From contig CAKZMU010000078.1 in the NCBI GenBank assembly GCA_937129145.1, positions 1-64,000 on the forward strand: a DNA stretch of 64,000 nucleotides, read 5' to 3'. Below the pieces are notes generated by a model. It worked only from the letters and a program-made list of their open reading frames with translations, ran no database searches and had not been told where the DNA came from. Origin of the DNA: an uncultured Lacinutrix sp. GTDB taxonomy: Bacteria > Bacteroidota > Bacteroidia > Flavobacteriales > Flavobacteriaceae. Of this stretch, positions 52,101 through 62,133 are shown piece after piece (the first letter of the stretch is position 1; each line of letters starts with the position of its first letter). The translations under genes were made by a program, and so were the position numbers.

Positions 52101-53327
52101 TTAAGACAACATTTGCACAGCCTTTTTAAGGGCGTCCACAAAAGTGTCAACTTCTTCAAAAGTGTTATAAAACGCAAACGATGCACGAACGGTTCCTGGT
52201 ATGTTGTAAAAATCCATAATAGGTTGCGCGCAATGGTGCCCAGTTCTAACTGCAATGCCTAATTTATCGACTATAGAACCAATATCATAAGGATGAATAG
52301 CACCGACATTAAATGAAATAACCGAGGTTTTGTTTTTTGATCCCGAAGCGTCGGGACCATAAATACGCAGTCCTTCTATCTCCAGAAGTTTTTTAGTAGC
52401 ATAAGCTAATAGTTCGTTTTCGTAAGCCGCAATGTTATTAAAACCAATAGTATTCATGTAGTCAATTGCTGCTCCAAAAGCTATGCCTCCACAAATATTT
52501 GGTGTGCCTGCTTCAAACTTATGTGGTAAATCTGCATACGTGGTTTTTTCAAAAGTGACTTCGGCAATCATTTCACCACCACCTTGATAGGGTGGTAATT
52601 TGTTAAGCCATTCTTCTTTTCCGTAGAGTATTCCAACACCTGTTGGACCACACATTTTATGCGCTGATGCTACATAAAAGTCAACATCCAATTTTTGAAC
52701 ATCTGGTTTAACGTGCGGACATGCTTGAGCACCATCTATTAAAACAGCTGCACCAACGTTGTGTGCTTTTTCTATTATGTCTTTAATAGGATTAATAGTC
52801 CCAAGGGCATTAGAAATATGATTGACAAATACCAGTTTGGTTTTATTGGAAAGCAAAGCGCTATAATCACTCATAACCAATTCGCCTTCCTCATTCATTG
52901 GAATTACTTTCAGCGTCGCACCAGTTTTTTCACAAAGCATTTGCCAAGGCACAATATTGCTATGGTGCTCTAAAGCAGAAACAATAACTTCATCATCTTT
53001 TTTTAATAATGAAGCAAAGCCATTAGAAACAAGGTTGATACTATGAGTTGTTCCTGAAGTAAAGATAATTTCATGAGCCTTTTCGGCATTAAAGTGCTTT
53101 TGAATTGTGTGTCGAGCAGCTTCATACTTATCTGTAGCCTCTTGACTTAAAGTATGCACACCACGATGTATATTGGCATTATAATTACTGTAATAATCTA
53201 CAATAACATCAATTACTTGTTGAGGTGTTTGCGATGTAGCTGCATTGTCTAGATAAATTAAAGGCTTACCATTAACTTTACGAGAAAGTATTGGAAAATC
53301 TTTTCTTATCGCGGTAACATCTAACAT
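52101..53327 (-). CDS. sufS: Cysteine desulfurase SufS
   Basis: PLP enzyme that takes sulfur from cysteine for Fe-S cluster assembly. 408 residues. Features are YLDNAATSQTP at the N-terminus, NIHRGVHTLSQEAT, FTSGTTHSINLV, the PLP Lys in ASAHKMCGPTGVGILYG, and the catalytic Cys366 in RTGHHCAQP. Residues about 324-329, in IYGPDASGSKNKTSVIS, seem inserted relative to the usual IYG-x-KNK spacing and are encoded by a palindrome (see repeat at 52341). It lies 21 bases after sufD. Confidence 0.96.
   Translation of the reverse strand: MLDVTAIRKDFPILSRKVNGKPLIYLDNAATSQTPQQVIDVIVDYYSNYNANIHRGVHTLSQEATDKYEAARHTIQKHFNAEKAHEIIFTSGTTHSINLVSNGFASLLKKDDEVIVSALEHHSNIVPWQMLCEKTGATLKVIPMNEEGELVMSDYSALLSNKTKLVFVNHISNALGTINPIKDIIEKAHNVGAAVLIDGAQACPHVKPDVQKLDVDFYVASAHKMCGPTGVGILYGKEEWLNKLPPYQGGGEMIAEVTFEKTTYADLPHKFEAGTPNICGGIAFGAAIDYMNTIGFNNIAAYENELLAYATKKLLEIEGLRIYGPDASGSKNKTSVISFNVGAIHPYDIGSIVDKLGIAVRTGHHCAQPIMDFYNIPGTVRASFAFYNTFEEVDTFVDALKKAVQMLS
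52341..52356. repeat. Palindromic element within the sufS coding region
   Basis: TCCCGA/AGCG/TCGGGA: a 6-bp perfect stem with a 4-base loop, far more GC-rich than the surrounding gene. It encodes part of the GPDASGS stretch of SufS in a surface-loop position. The sequence looks like an intergenic palindromic repeat that entered a coding region in frame. Confidence 0.5.
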
Positions 53328-53348
53328 ATTTTTATTACAGAGCAGTTA

Positions 53349-54662
53349 TTATAAATCGAACCCAATATTTACACCAAGTTTATTGGCAATAAGTTTGGTG
53401 ATGCGTTTTTTAAGTTGAGGAATTTTTACACTTTCCAAAACGTTATTGGCAAAGGCATACATTAATAATGCTTTAGCTTCTTTTTCAGGAATTCCACGAG
53501 AACGTAAATAAAACATAGCACTTTCGTCCAATTGTCCAATAGTACAACCATGTGAGCATTTCACGTCATCGGCAAAAATTTCTAATTGTGGTTTTGTGTT
53601 AATGGACGCTTTATCGCTTACCAAAATATTATTATTGGCTTGAAATGCGTTGGTTTTTTGTGCTTCTTTTTCAACCACTACTTTACCATTAAAAACACCT
53701 GTAGAGTTATCACCAAAAATACCTTTGTAATCTTGATGGCTTTCACAATTAGGCTCAATGTGATGCACTAATGTGTTGTGATCTACATGCTGTTTATCGC
53801 CAATGATTGTCACACCTTTTAGGGTAGAATCAATGCGTTCTCCATTTTGATAGAAGTTTAAATTGTTTCTGGTTAATTTTCCTCCAAAAGAAAAGGTATG
53901 TAAAGATACATGACTTTGTTGCTTTTGGTTGATGTATGTATTGTCAATTAAAGACGCGTTTTGCTCATCGTTTTGTACTTTGTAATAATCTACAATGGCA
54001 CGTTTATTTGCGAAAATTTCGGTTACTGAATTTGTTAAAACAGGATTCGACGTCAAGCTTTGATGACGTTCGATAATTTGAACATGAGAGTTTTCACCAA
54101 CAACAATCAAATTCCTTGGTTGAAGCATTAGAGCTGCTTCGTTTCCAGTTGAAAAATGAATAATTTGTATTGGTTTTTCAGCAAGTTTGTTTTTTGGAAT
54201 ATTTATAAAAGCACCTTCATGAGAAAAAGCAGTATTCAACGAAGCTAAGCTATCATCTTTTGCAATTTTGTTGAAGTAATTCTCAATCACTAATCGATAT
54301 TTTGGCTTTGTTAATGCTGCAGACATTAAGCAAACGTCCATTCCCTCATGAGTCGTTTCAGACAGATGAGAAGAATACTTACCATCTATAAAAATGATTT
54401 TATAAGAATCGATGTCATGAATAAAATACTTCTTTACATCACTGTATTCTAGTGCATTTTCTTCTTTTGAAAAGACACTATAATCTTCCTTTAAAATTTT
54501 ATTTAAAGAGGTGTATTTCCAAGCTTCGTCCTTTTTATTTGGAAATCCTTTTGTTTCAAAAGCCTTAATCGCATTACTTCTAATATCATGAACATAGGTG
54601 TCCACATCTACTTGATTTTCGAATGCTAAAAATGACGATAATAATTTTTCTTTTAATTCCAT
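53349..54662 (-). CDS. sufD: Fe-S cluster assembly protein SufD
   Basis: Scaffold subunit of the SufBC2D complex. 437 residues with an N-terminal helical region (ETKGFPNKKDEAWKYTSLNKIL, typical of SufD) and a long right-handed beta-helix. The conserved C-terminal block is FADDVKCSHGCTIGQLDESAMFYLRSRGI, with its Cys and His. It starts 10 bases after sufC. Confidence 0.96.
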   Translation of the reverse strand: MELKEKLLSSFLAFENQVDVDTYVHDIRSNAIKAFETKGFPNKKDEAWKYTSLNKILKEDYSVFSKEENALEYSDVKKYFIHDIDSYKIIFIDGKYSSHLSETTHEGMDVCLMSAALTKPKYRLVIENYFNKIAKDDSLASLNTAFSHEGAFINIPKNKLAEKPIQIIHFSTGNEAALMLQPRNLIVVGENSHVQIIERHQSLTSNPVLTNSVTEIFANKRAIVDYYKVQNDEQNASLIDNTYINQKQQSHVSLHTFSFGGKLTRNNLNFYQNGERIDSTLKGVTIIGDKQHVDHNTLVHHIEPNCESHQDYKGIFGDNSTGVFNGKVVVEKEAQKTNAFQANNNILVSDKASINTKPQLEIFADDVKCSHGCTIGQLDESAMFYLRSRGIPEKEAKALLMYAFANNVLESVKIPQLKKRITKLIANKLGVNIGFDL

Positions 54663-54672
54663 TTGCTTAATG

Positions 54673-55425
54673 TTAAGCGTTCACTTCTTCTTTAATCCAG
54701 TCGTACCCTTTTTCTTCTAGCTCATGAGCCAGTTCTTTACCTCCAGACTTTACAATTCTACCATCATAAATTACATGAACATAATCTGGCACTATATAGT
54801 CCAACAAACGTTGATAATGGGTAATAACAATGGTAGCATTATCTTTGCTTTTTAGCTTGTTAACACCATTGGCCACAATACGCAACGCATCAATATCTAA
54901 CCCAGAATCGGTTTCATCAAGAATTGCCAATTTAGGTTCAAGCATTGCCATTTGAAAAATTTCGTTTCGTTTCTTTTCGCCACCAGAAAACCCTTGGTTT
55001 AATGAGCGTGATAAAAATTTTCTATCAATTTCTAGTAACTCTGCTTTTTCACGAATAAGTTTCAACATTTCATTAGCTGGCATGTCAGCTAAACCTCTTG
55101 CCTTACGAGTTTCGTTTATAGCAGTTTTCATAAAATTAGTAACCGAAACTCCTGGGATTTCAACTGGATATTGAAACGATAAAAACACACCTTTGTGTGC
55201 GCGTTCATCGGCTTCTAATTCGCCAATATCATTTCCTTCAAGAATAATATCGCCCTTGTCAACTTCGTATTCTTCTTTTCCAGCTATTACTGAGGCTAAC
55301 GTACTTTTACCAGACCCATTTGGTCCCATTATAGCATGTACTTCTCCTGCTTTAACTTCAAGGTTAATTCCTCTTAGTATGGTTTTATCTTCAACACTTG
55401 CGTGTAAATCTTTAATTTTTAACAT
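54673..55425 (-). CDS. sufC: Fe-S cluster assembly ATPase SufC
   Basis: ABC-type ATPase of the SufBCD scaffold. 250 residues. Walker A is GPNGSGKST (34-42), the signature is FSGGEKKR, Walker B is [16 protein letters not shown], and the switch His is in VITHYQRLL. It starts one base after the stop of the small lipoprotein gene, so co-translation is likely despite that gene's insertion. Confidence 0.97.
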   Translation of the reverse strand: MLKIKDLHASVEDKTILRGINLEVKAGEVHAIMGPNGSGKSTLASVIAGKEEYEVDKGDIILEGNDIGELEADERAHKGVFLSFQYPVEIPGVSVTNFMKTAINETRKARGLADMPANEMLKLIREKAELLEIDRKFLSRSLNQGFSGGEKKRNEIFQMAMLEPKLAILDETDSGLDIDALRIVANGVNKLKSKDNATIVITHYQRLLDYIVPDYVHVIYDGRIVKSGGKELAHELEEKGYDWIKEEVNA

Positions 55426-55426
55426 A

Positions 55427-55840
55427 TTAATCTTTGCCTATGGTTATCAATTCGCCTCCTTCAGGATTTGGCTTACTAACGTTTAATATTTCAACAATTT
55501 CGATTTTATTCTCCCAAAGAATATCATCGCGTTTTTCGTTGGTGATTTTTCCTCTAATTTCAACCTGAACCATGTCTGTAGGTTTGGTCTTAAATTTTTC
55601 TGCTTGATTTTTTAATTCTTCAAACTTATTAGCTAAAATAACACCATATATTTCAGAATGGGTTTGTATAACAGCCGCATCGTTATAGTATACAAACTCA
55701 CCTTTTAAAAGCGTTAAACCGTCACTTTGTTTTTCGGTTTTTTCTTCTGATGTTTCTGTTTCTATTGATTCTGATTTAGCATCATTTTTACAACTTGCAA
55801 ATGATATTGCTAGAATTAATAAGAATACTATTTTTTTCAT
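55427..55840 (-). CDS. Small lipoprotein between sufB and sufC
   Basis: 137 residues: signal [24 protein letters not shown] with a lipobox Cys17, an acidic Glu/Thr/Ser linker (about 20-40), then a beta-rich domain ([28 protein letters not shown] and [30 protein letters not shown]) that resembles an NlpE-C-like OB fold. It lies 13 bases after sufB and 1 base before sufC, so it is co-expressed with the Fe-S machinery although it acts outside the cytoplasm. Function unknown. Confidence 0.7.
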   Translation of the reverse strand: MKKIVFLLILAISFASCKNDAKSESIETETSEEKTEKQSDGLTLLKGEFVYYNDAAVIQTHSEIYGVILANKFEELKNQAEKFKTKPTDMVQVEIRGKITNEKRDDILWENKIEIVEILNVSKPNPEGGELITIGKD

Positions 55841-55853
55841 AGTTTAATGATTT

Positions 55854-57302
55854 TTAACCTACTGACCCTTCTAAACTTATTTCCAATAATTTTTGAGCTT
55901 CAACAGCAAATTCCATTGGTAATTTATTTAATACTTCTTTACTAAATCCGTTAACGATTAATGCAATCGCTTTTTCGGTATCTATACCACGTTGATTGCA
56001 ATAGAAAATTTGGTCTTCACCAATTTTACTAGTTGTGGCTTCATGCTCGATTTGAGCTGTTTTATTTTTTGCTTCTATATATGGGAAGGTGTGTGCACCA
56101 CATTCATTACCCATTAATAAACTATCACATTGTGAAAAATTCCTTGCATTATCAGCACGTGAATTTATTTGTACCAGTCCACGATAGCTGTTTTGTGATT
56201 TTCCAGCTGAGATACCTTTGCTAATAATGGTCGACTTAGTGTTTTTTCCTAAGTGAATCATTTTTGTTCCTGTATCTGCTTGCTGAAAATTGTTGGTGAC
56301 AGCAATAGAATAAAATTCACCTACAGAGTTATTTCCTTTTAATACACAAGAAGGGTATTTCCAAGTCACAGCACTCCCTGTTTCAACTTGCGTCCAAGAA
56401 ATTTTAGCATTGGTTTCACACAATCCTCTTTTGGTTACAAAGTTGAAAACACCACCCTTTCCTTCGGCATTACCAGGATACCAGTTTTGTACTGTTGAGT
56501 ATTTAATTTCAGCATCATCCAAAGCAATTAACTCTACAACTGCCGCATGTAATTGGTTTTCATCTCGACTTGGTGCTGTACAGCCTTCGAGGTAACTCAC
56601 GTAACTACCTTCATCGGCGATTACAAGGGTTCTTTCAAACTGTCCAGTTCCTGCTTGGTTAATTCTAAAATACGTAGATAGTTCCATTGGGCAACGTACG
56701 CCTTTTGGAATGTAGCAAAAACTACCATCGCTAAACACAGCGCTGTTTAAGGCAGCATAGAAATTATCGGTTCTTGGAACAACGGTTCCAATATGTTTTT
56801 TCACCAATTCAGGATGTTCTTTTATAGCTTCACTAATTGAGCAAAAAATAATGCCTTTTTCAGCCAATGTTTTTTTGAATGTGGTTGCTACCGAAACAGA
56901 ATCGACCACAACATCCATAGCGACTCCAGCCAATTTCTTTTGTTCGTCTAAAGAGATACCTAATTTTTCGAAAGTTGCCAATAATTCAGGGTCAACTTCG
57001 TCGATGCTGTCGTATTTCGGTTTGCTATTTGGCGCAGAGTAATAAGAAATTGCTTGAAAATCCGGTTTTTCATAGTGTACATTTGCCCACTCAGGCTCTA
57101 TCATTTCTTTCCACACTTTAAAAGCTTCCAAGCGCCATTCGGTCATCCATTCTGGTTCTTCTTTCTTTTTGGAAATAGCTCGAACAATATCTTCATTTAA
57201 ACCAACAGGGAATGTTTCAGATTCTATATCTGTGTAAAAACCATATTCATATTCCTTGGTTTTAAGTTCTTCTCTTAAATCGTCTTCGGTATATTTGCTC
57301 AT
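55854..57302 (-). CDS. sufB: Fe-S cluster assembly protein SufB
   Basis: Core scaffold where the Fe-S cluster is built. 482 residues. Signatures are [11 protein letters not shown]-like N-terminal sequence, [50 protein letters not shown] with the key Cys, and [43 protein letters not shown] near the C-terminus. It follows sufA by 9 bases. Confidence 0.97.
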   Translation of the reverse strand: MSKYTEDDLREELKTKEYEYGFYTDIESETFPVGLNEDIVRAISKKKEEPEWMTEWRLEAFKVWKEMIEPEWANVHYEKPDFQAISYYSAPNSKPKYDSIDEVDPELLATFEKLGISLDEQKKLAGVAMDVVVDSVSVATTFKKTLAEKGIIFCSISEAIKEHPELVKKHIGTVVPRTDNFYAALNSAVFSDGSFCYIPKGVRCPMELSTYFRINQAGTGQFERTLVIADEGSYVSYLEGCTAPSRDENQLHAAVVELIALDDAEIKYSTVQNWYPGNAEGKGGVFNFVTKRGLCETNAKISWTQVETGSAVTWKYPSCVLKGNNSVGEFYSIAVTNNFQQADTGTKMIHLGKNTKSTIISKGISAGKSQNSYRGLVQINSRADNARNFSQCDSLLMGNECGAHTFPYIEAKNKTAQIEHEATTSKIGEDQIFYCNQRGIDTEKAIALIVNGFSKEVLNKLPMEFAVEAQKLLEISLEGSVG

Positions 57303-57311
57303 TTTTGTAAA

Positions 57312-57641
57312 TTATAAAGAGAAACTTTCGCCACAACCACAAGTTCGGTTTGCGTTGGGATTGTTAAACACGAATCCTGTTCCGTTTAATCCTCCAGAAT
57401 ATTCTAAGGTAGTGCCAATAAGGTATAAAAAACTCTTTTTGTCAACAATAATTTTTACGCCATTATCTTCAAAAACCTTATCTTCTTCTTGCTTTTGTTT
57501 GTCAAATTGCAAATCATATGACAATCCAGAGCATCCGCCACTTTTAACGCCTACACGCACATAATCGGTTATAGCATTATAGCCATCATCTTGCATTAGC
57601 TCAACAACCTTCTTTTTAGCTGTTTCAGAAACCTTAATCAT
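57312..57641 (-). CDS. sufA: A-type Fe-S carrier (SufA/IscA family)
   Basis: Receives and delivers Fe-S clusters. 109 residues from the ATG at 57641 (MIKVSETAKKKVVELM). A frame open to 57683 would start upstream of the promoter box and is rejected. The three cluster-ligand Cys are visible: Cys37 in SGGCSGLSYDLQ, and Cys101 and Cys103 in TCGCGESF. It is the first gene of the suf operon. Confidence 0.96.
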   Translation of the reverse strand: MIKVSETAKKKVVELMQDDGYNAITDYVRVGVKSGGCSGLSYDLQFDKQKQEEDKVFEDNGVKIIVDKKSFLYLIGTTLEYSGGLNGTGFVFNNPNANRTCGCGESFSL

Positions 57642-57672
57642 ATTCTTATGTAGATTATTTCTAAATAGAGAA

Positions 57673-57680
57673 CAAATATA
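57673..57680 (-). promoter_or_regulatory. -7 promoter box for the suf operon
   Basis: The minus strand reads TATATTTG, a perfect match, 31 bases before the sufA ATG at 57641. All following suf genes are closely spaced, so this is probably the main operon promoter. No IscR-like operator could be identified by eye. Confidence 0.6.
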
Positions 57681-57703
57681 CAATTTATGTACTGTTTTTA
57701 AAG

Positions 57704-57743
57704 AAAACCTAACATTATATTAGCTAATAGTAAGATAGGTTTT
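57704..57743 (-). terminator. Terminator after the beta-propeller-like lipoprotein gene
   Basis: Outer arms AAAACCTA (57704-57711) and TAGGTTTT (57736-57743) with an inner TTAGCTAA palindrome. It lies between the stop at 57760 and the suf promoter, with U-rich ends in both directions. Confidence 0.55.
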
Positions 57744-57759
57744 TGTTATGCGAAGTAGA

Positions 57760-59094
57760 TTAGTTATTTACCTTAATAACTAATGCATCTTTAAGGCCTT
57801 TGTTTTCTAAAATATCGTGGTCGTTACTTTCAGTTTCACCAACAATAAAGATGTTGCCTATTGTAGTTTCTATAACATCAAAAGCGAAGTCCAACCCAGA
57901 ACCACCAAAACTCTTTTGGTCTAGAAGTTTACCATTGGAGTCGATTTTAATCACCCAAAAATCGTTTTCACCATAATTGGAAGTTACATCTTTGTCACTG
58001 CTTTTTGAGTTTCCTGTAATTAGAAATCCGTTAGTTGCTGATGAAATTGATGTCGTATAATCAAAATTGGAGCCTCCATAATTTTTTCGCCATTTTACAT
58101 TGCCATCATCATCAATTTTAACGATGAAAAAATCGGAATTTCCTTTATTTGAAGTGATATCACCATCGGTACTAAAAGCATTTCCGCCTATTAAATAAGC
58201 ATTATCACCAGTTTTTACTATGGTTCTTGCTTGGTCAATTTCACTACCGCCTAAGGATTTTTCCCAAAGCAAGTTCCCAGATGTATCCAATTTAATGACC
58301 CAATAATCGTAAGAGCCATTGGCGTTGCTAATGTCAAAATCATCACTTTCAGAAAAACCTGTAATTACATAGCCTCCATCATTAGCTTGCACCACATCAA
58401 AAGAACGGTCGTTGTTAGTGCCACCAAAATATTTTCGCCATTCAATATTGCCATTAGCATCTAGTTTATGACACCAAAATTCACCAATGCCATGACGATT
58501 ATTATTTGTAGTTCGTGTATTTCCTAATCCTCCAGAAGCTGTGACATCCAAAAATCCAGTCATTAAGAAACCACCATCAGTCGTTTGTATTAAAGAATAC
58601 GCATGGTCATGACCAGAAAAGCCATAACTTTTTTCCCATTGTATTGTTCCGTTAGCGTCTAATTTTAGCAGCCAATTGTCGTGAAAACCTTCATTATTAC
58701 TAGCATCTCCATCACTACTCATACTGTAGCCCGTAATTGCAAATCCACCATCATTGGTTGCTACTATTTTTTGACCTTTATCGTCACCGCTTCCTCCATA
58801 GGTTTTGCTCCAAAGAAGTGTACCATCAGGCGCCATTTTTAGTAACCAATAATCGTTTACTTGAATTGCTTTATCTGTAATATCACCATCGATACTATTG
58901 GTGTAACCAAAAAGCGCTAGATTGCCATCGTTGGTTTCAACTATTGAAACCAAATGGTCTTCTTGCGAGCCTCCATATGTGTTTATAAAAGCTACATCGT
59001 TAAAAACCGACACATAATTATCATCAAAATCTTCTAAACAGGACGTAATGCTGAAGCTTAATACTAAGAAAAATAAATAAGTGCTTTTTTTCAT
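57760..59094 (-). CDS. Repeat lipoprotein with beta-propeller-like blades
   Basis: 444 residues from the ATG at 59094, where the lipoprotein signal MKKSTYLFFLVLSFSITSC begins. A frame from 59106 would add four residues and overlap the upstream stop. After the Cys comes LEDFDD, resembling the acidic lipoprotein export signal, so surface display is likely. The body is seven or so repeats of about 50 residues with the pattern W-x-K-x-YGGSxxD, then DGGFxITGxSxSxDGD and D-x-W-x-x-KLDxxG, a likely beta propeller. It starts one base after the choice-of-anchor B gene stop and is co-transcribed with it. Ligand unknown. Confidence 0.8.
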   Translation of the reverse strand: MKKSTYLFFLVLSFSITSCLEDFDDNYVSVFNDVAFINTYGGSQEDHLVSIVETNDGNLALFGYTNSIDGDITDKAIQVNDYWLLKMAPDGTLLWSKTYGGSGDDKGQKIVATNDGGFAITGYSMSSDGDASNNEGFHDNWLLKLDANGTIQWEKSYGFSGHDHAYSLIQTTDGGFLMTGFLDVTASGGLGNTRTTNNNRHGIGEFWCHKLDANGNIEWRKYFGGTNNDRSFDVVQANDGGYVITGFSESDDFDISNANGSYDYWVIKLDTSGNLLWEKSLGGSEIDQARTIVKTGDNAYLIGGNAFSTDGDITSNKGNSDFFIVKIDDDGNVKWRKNYGGSNFDYTTSISSATNGFLITGNSKSSDKDVTSNYGENDFWVIKIDSNGKLLDQKSFGGSGLDFAFDVIETTIGNIFIVGETESNDHDILENKGLKDALVIKVNN

Positions 59095-59095
59095 G

Positions 59096-60331
59096 TTAGG
59101 AGCCACTTTTACGCAAAATAAATAGCCCTCTATCTATATCGCTAATAATTAAGTTGCCACTTTCAAAAAATGGATATACATTCCAAGCACCATGAAAGGC
59201 CGTGTTATTGTTTTCTGGATATGTATCAAAAAAACCGATTTCAGTCATTGCATTTGTTTCAATATTAGAAATATCAATCATTCTCACACCAGCTGTGTAA
59301 TTGGCTTGATATAAAATATCTCCTTTTACATATACATTATGGTCTATGGCATTTGTTGGCCCTAAGTGTTGCATATGATAGGATGGATTATCTAAATCAG
59401 AAAAATCAAAAACGATGGTTCGAGTTCTTGTGTTATAATTAACTTCATCTATTTCATCACCAAGAATAAAATATTTTTGATTTTCAGTAAACCAACCTTG
59501 ATGCGTAAATCCAATATTTGAGTAAGATACTTTTGAGATATTTACAGGGTTATTTTTATCGGTAACGTCCACAATAACTACTTCATTTTCATTGCTTCCA
59601 ATTAAAATTTCACTACCAGTATAATCTGTATCTGGGCCATTATATGTTACTACTTGCGCGTCGTGAGAATACGAATCGGCACTATAACCACCAGCAGACA
59701 TAGGGTTTTTAGGGTCTTGAATATTTACAAAATGTGGACCGCCATTATATGTGCTAGTACCTACAGCATAAGCAAAACCACTATCTTCGTTAATCACTAT
59801 GTTGTGAGCATTTCCAAATTGTGTATAATGAGCATCATCTGTAAAGGTCTCTGGAGCAGACGTCACATCTCTTAGTCTTGTTAAATCAAAGACTTGCATA
59901 CCATGACCAGAAGCTTCACTTACCACAAAGGCATGGTCGCTGTAAACTTTTACATCTCGCCAAGAACTATTAGTCGTTGCAGTAGGTAAAGTTCCCACTA
60001 AAACAGGGTCAATAGGATTTGAAATATCTACAAAAGATACTCCAGTTGTTGTACACATTAATGCGTATTCTTTTCCTGAAACCGAATCTGTCCAACCCCA
60101 ACAATCGTTTCCTTCGACACCACCTTTAAGTTCTTCTAAAGTTATATGCGCTAGTAAATCGTAATCATTACAAGGATAAACCCCAGCAAAACCGTTGTCA
60201 CAAGTTGTATTTGTGGTTTCTCGAGGTGTAGGTTCGTCTATAAATGTATTATTTTTTGAGCAGCCCTGATTTAGAAACAATACAAAAGTTCCTAATAAAA
60301 CAGGTAAAAACCGTGCTTTAATATATGTCAT
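59096..60331 (-). CDS. Choice-of-anchor B family lipoprotein (LVIVD-repeat propeller)
   Basis: 411 residues from the ATG at 60331 (MTYIKARFLPVLLGTFVLFLNQGC, lipobox Cys24); the 13-residue upstream extension is rejected because it spoils the signal peptide. The mature part has LVIVD-type blades: YALMCTTTGVSFVDISNPIDPVLVGTLPT, HAFVVSEASGHGMQVFDLTRL, EVVIVDVTDKNNPVNISKVSY and VRMIDISNIE, with His/Asp-rich DAHYTQFGNAHNIVINEDSGFAYAVGT. This is the choice-of-anchor B family of secreted or surface proteins with unknown function. It is followed after one base by the repeat lipoprotein. Confidence 0.88.
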   Translation of the reverse strand: MTYIKARFLPVLLGTFVLFLNQGCSKNNTFIDEPTPRETTNTTCDNGFAGVYPCNDYDLLAHITLEELKGGVEGNDCWGWTDSVSGKEYALMCTTTGVSFVDISNPIDPVLVGTLPTATTNSSWRDVKVYSDHAFVVSEASGHGMQVFDLTRLRDVTSAPETFTDDAHYTQFGNAHNIVINEDSGFAYAVGTSTYNGGPHFVNIQDPKNPMSAGGYSADSYSHDAQVVTYNGPDTDYTGSEILIGSNENEVVIVDVTDKNNPVNISKVSYSNIGFTHQGWFTENQKYFILGDEIDEVNYNTRTRTIVFDFSDLDNPSYHMQHLGPTNAIDHNVYVKGDILYQANYTAGVRMIDISNIETNAMTEIGFFDTYPENNNTAFHGAWNVYPFFESGNLIISDIDRGLFILRKSGS

Positions 60332-60494
60332 GCAATTCTTTTTATTTACTAAAATACAAGAAAAAAACAAAATAGTTCAATAGTCAGTTTTATAAAAACG
60401 TACTGTTAGTTAATTTGTAATCGAAATAATTGCATAGTTATTGCTTAATAAAGTATTTTTATGCAGATAAATTTATAAACCAACCTATCTAAAA

Positions 60495-62120
60495 ATGAAA
60501 TCTTTATTACGACTCACAGTTTTATTAGTATGTTTTCAATTATCTGCTCAAAGCACACCTTGGAGTACAGATCTAATGACAACACCTGAACTTACCAACT
60601 ACCAGAAAACATCTACTTATGCTGAGGTCATGGATTTTATTAAAGCCATTCAAAGTAAGTCCAATTTAGTGCATCTTGAATTTATGGGAACAAGCAAAGA
60701 AGGAAAAGATATTCCTGTTGTGGTGATGGCTAATCCTAAAGTGAGTTCACCTGAGGAAGCAAAAAAATCAAACAAACCAGTAATGTATGTTCAAGGAAAT
60801 ATTCATTCAGGAGAAGTTGAAGGTAAAGAGATTTTGCAACAATTAATGCGAGATATTCTATTGGGAGATAAAAAGTATTTACTAGATAATCAAATAATCA
60901 TTTTTGCGCCAATATATAATACAGATTCTAATGATAAAATGGAAAAAGGCAGACGACCATCACAAGAAGATAGTCCAGTTGAAGTTGGTATTAGAGCTAA
61001 TAGCCAAGGATTTGATTTAAATAGAGATGGTGTTAAAATGGAAGCTTTTGAAACTGAAGGATTGGTCCAAAATGTTATAGTAAAATGGGACCCTGAAATG
61101 TTGGTCGATTTACATACTACAAATGGAACTTGGCATGGATATGGTGTTACATATGCACCAAGTTATCACTATGCTGGCGAAAAAGCACCTTACGATTTTA
61201 CATGGAATACTATGTTACCAAGTATTGTAGAATCTATTGATGAAAATTATGGCGTTAAATTAGGGCCTTATGGAGGCTATTCGTTACGTCAAGGGTGGCC
61301 AGCAAAAGCTATTTACACTTATAATCATCACCCAAGATATATTGTTAATCAAATGGGTTTAAGAAATAAGATAGGTATTTTAAGTGAAGCATTTGCTCAC
61401 GACCGTTTTTACAAACGAATGAATGGCACTTATGGGTTTGTAGCCGAAATTTTGGAATTCACACACAAGAACGGAAAAAAAATGGCTGAAATAAATGCTA
61501 GAGCAACTCAAGATGCTATTAATAATGTTAAGCAAAATGCAGGAACAGCAAAAAAAGGCGTGCGTTTTAAAATGGTGCCTTTAGAAGATACTTTTACATT
61601 AAGAACTTACGATTACATTGCTTATAATAATGAAGAAGGACAAAAACGATATGCACGTTCAGGGAAGATTATCGAGATACCTAATGTTCAAAACTATTCT
61701 AAGTTTGAAGCTCAGGTAGAAAGTACTTTACCACGAGGTTATTTTATACCAAAATCTATGAAGCACATTGTGGAGCATTTAAGAAAACAAGGCATTGAAG
61801 TAACCGAATTAAAAAAGAGAAAAAGAGCAGTTGGTGAAGAATTTATTATGACCGATTTAAACCTTTCTAAACGTAAATTTGAAGGACATTTTATGGCAAC
61901 AGCCAAAGGTGAATTTAAAACCAAAACCAAAAAATTTAAAAAAGGCGATTATTGGGTAGATATGGCACAACCACTTTCTAATCTTATTTTTTATATGCTT
62001 GAACCACAAAGTGATGATGGTTTGGTAACATGGAATTTCTTTGATGATTATTTTAAAGAAAAAGACATTGACAATAAACCTGTTGCCTATCCAGTTTTTA
62101 AATATTATAAGTTAAGATAA
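60495..62120 (+). CDS. Secreted M14 family zinc carboxypeptidase
   Basis: 541 residues with a signal peptide (MKSLLRLTVLLVCFQLSAQ). The M14 domain has zinc ligands His104 and Glu107 in GNIHSGEVEGKE and a third His in LVDLHTTNG. The Arg/Asn substrate-binding region is SQGFDLNRDGVKME. The C-terminal 200 residues (about 340-541) are a beta-rich extension of unknown role. Predicted to trim exported peptides or proteins; no T9SS C-terminal signal is seen. It is divergent from the choice-of-anchor B gene with a 163-base gap in which no perfect -7 box was found. Confidence 0.9.
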   Translation: MKSLLRLTVLLVCFQLSAQSTPWSTDLMTTPELTNYQKTSTYAEVMDFIKAIQSKSNLVHLEFMGTSKEGKDIPVVVMANPKVSSPEEAKKSNKPVMYVQGNIHSGEVEGKEILQQLMRDILLGDKKYLLDNQIIIFAPIYNTDSNDKMEKGRRPSQEDSPVEVGIRANSQGFDLNRDGVKMEAFETEGLVQNVIVKWDPEMLVDLHTTNGTWHGYGVTYAPSYHYAGEKAPYDFTWNTMLPSIVESIDENYGVKLGPYGGYSLRQGWPAKAIYTYNHHPRYIVNQMGLRNKIGILSEAFAHDRFYKRMNGTYGFVAEILEFTHKNGKKMAEINARATQDAINNVKQNAGTAKKGVRFKMVPLEDTFTLRTYDYIAYNNEEGQKRYARSGKIIEIPNVQNYSKFEAQVESTLPRGYFIPKSMKHIVEHLRKQGIEVTELKKRKRAVGEEFIMTDLNLSKRKFEGHFMATAKGEFKTKTKKFKKGDYWVDMAQPLSNLIFYMLEPQSDDGLVTWNFFDDYFKEKDIDNKPVAYPVFKYYKLR

Positions 62121-62133
62121 TTCATTTTTCCAT

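Noticed and set aside
57642-57683. 14-residue extension of SufA
   Set aside because: It begins upstream of the likely promoter box at 57673-57680 and is not part of the family.
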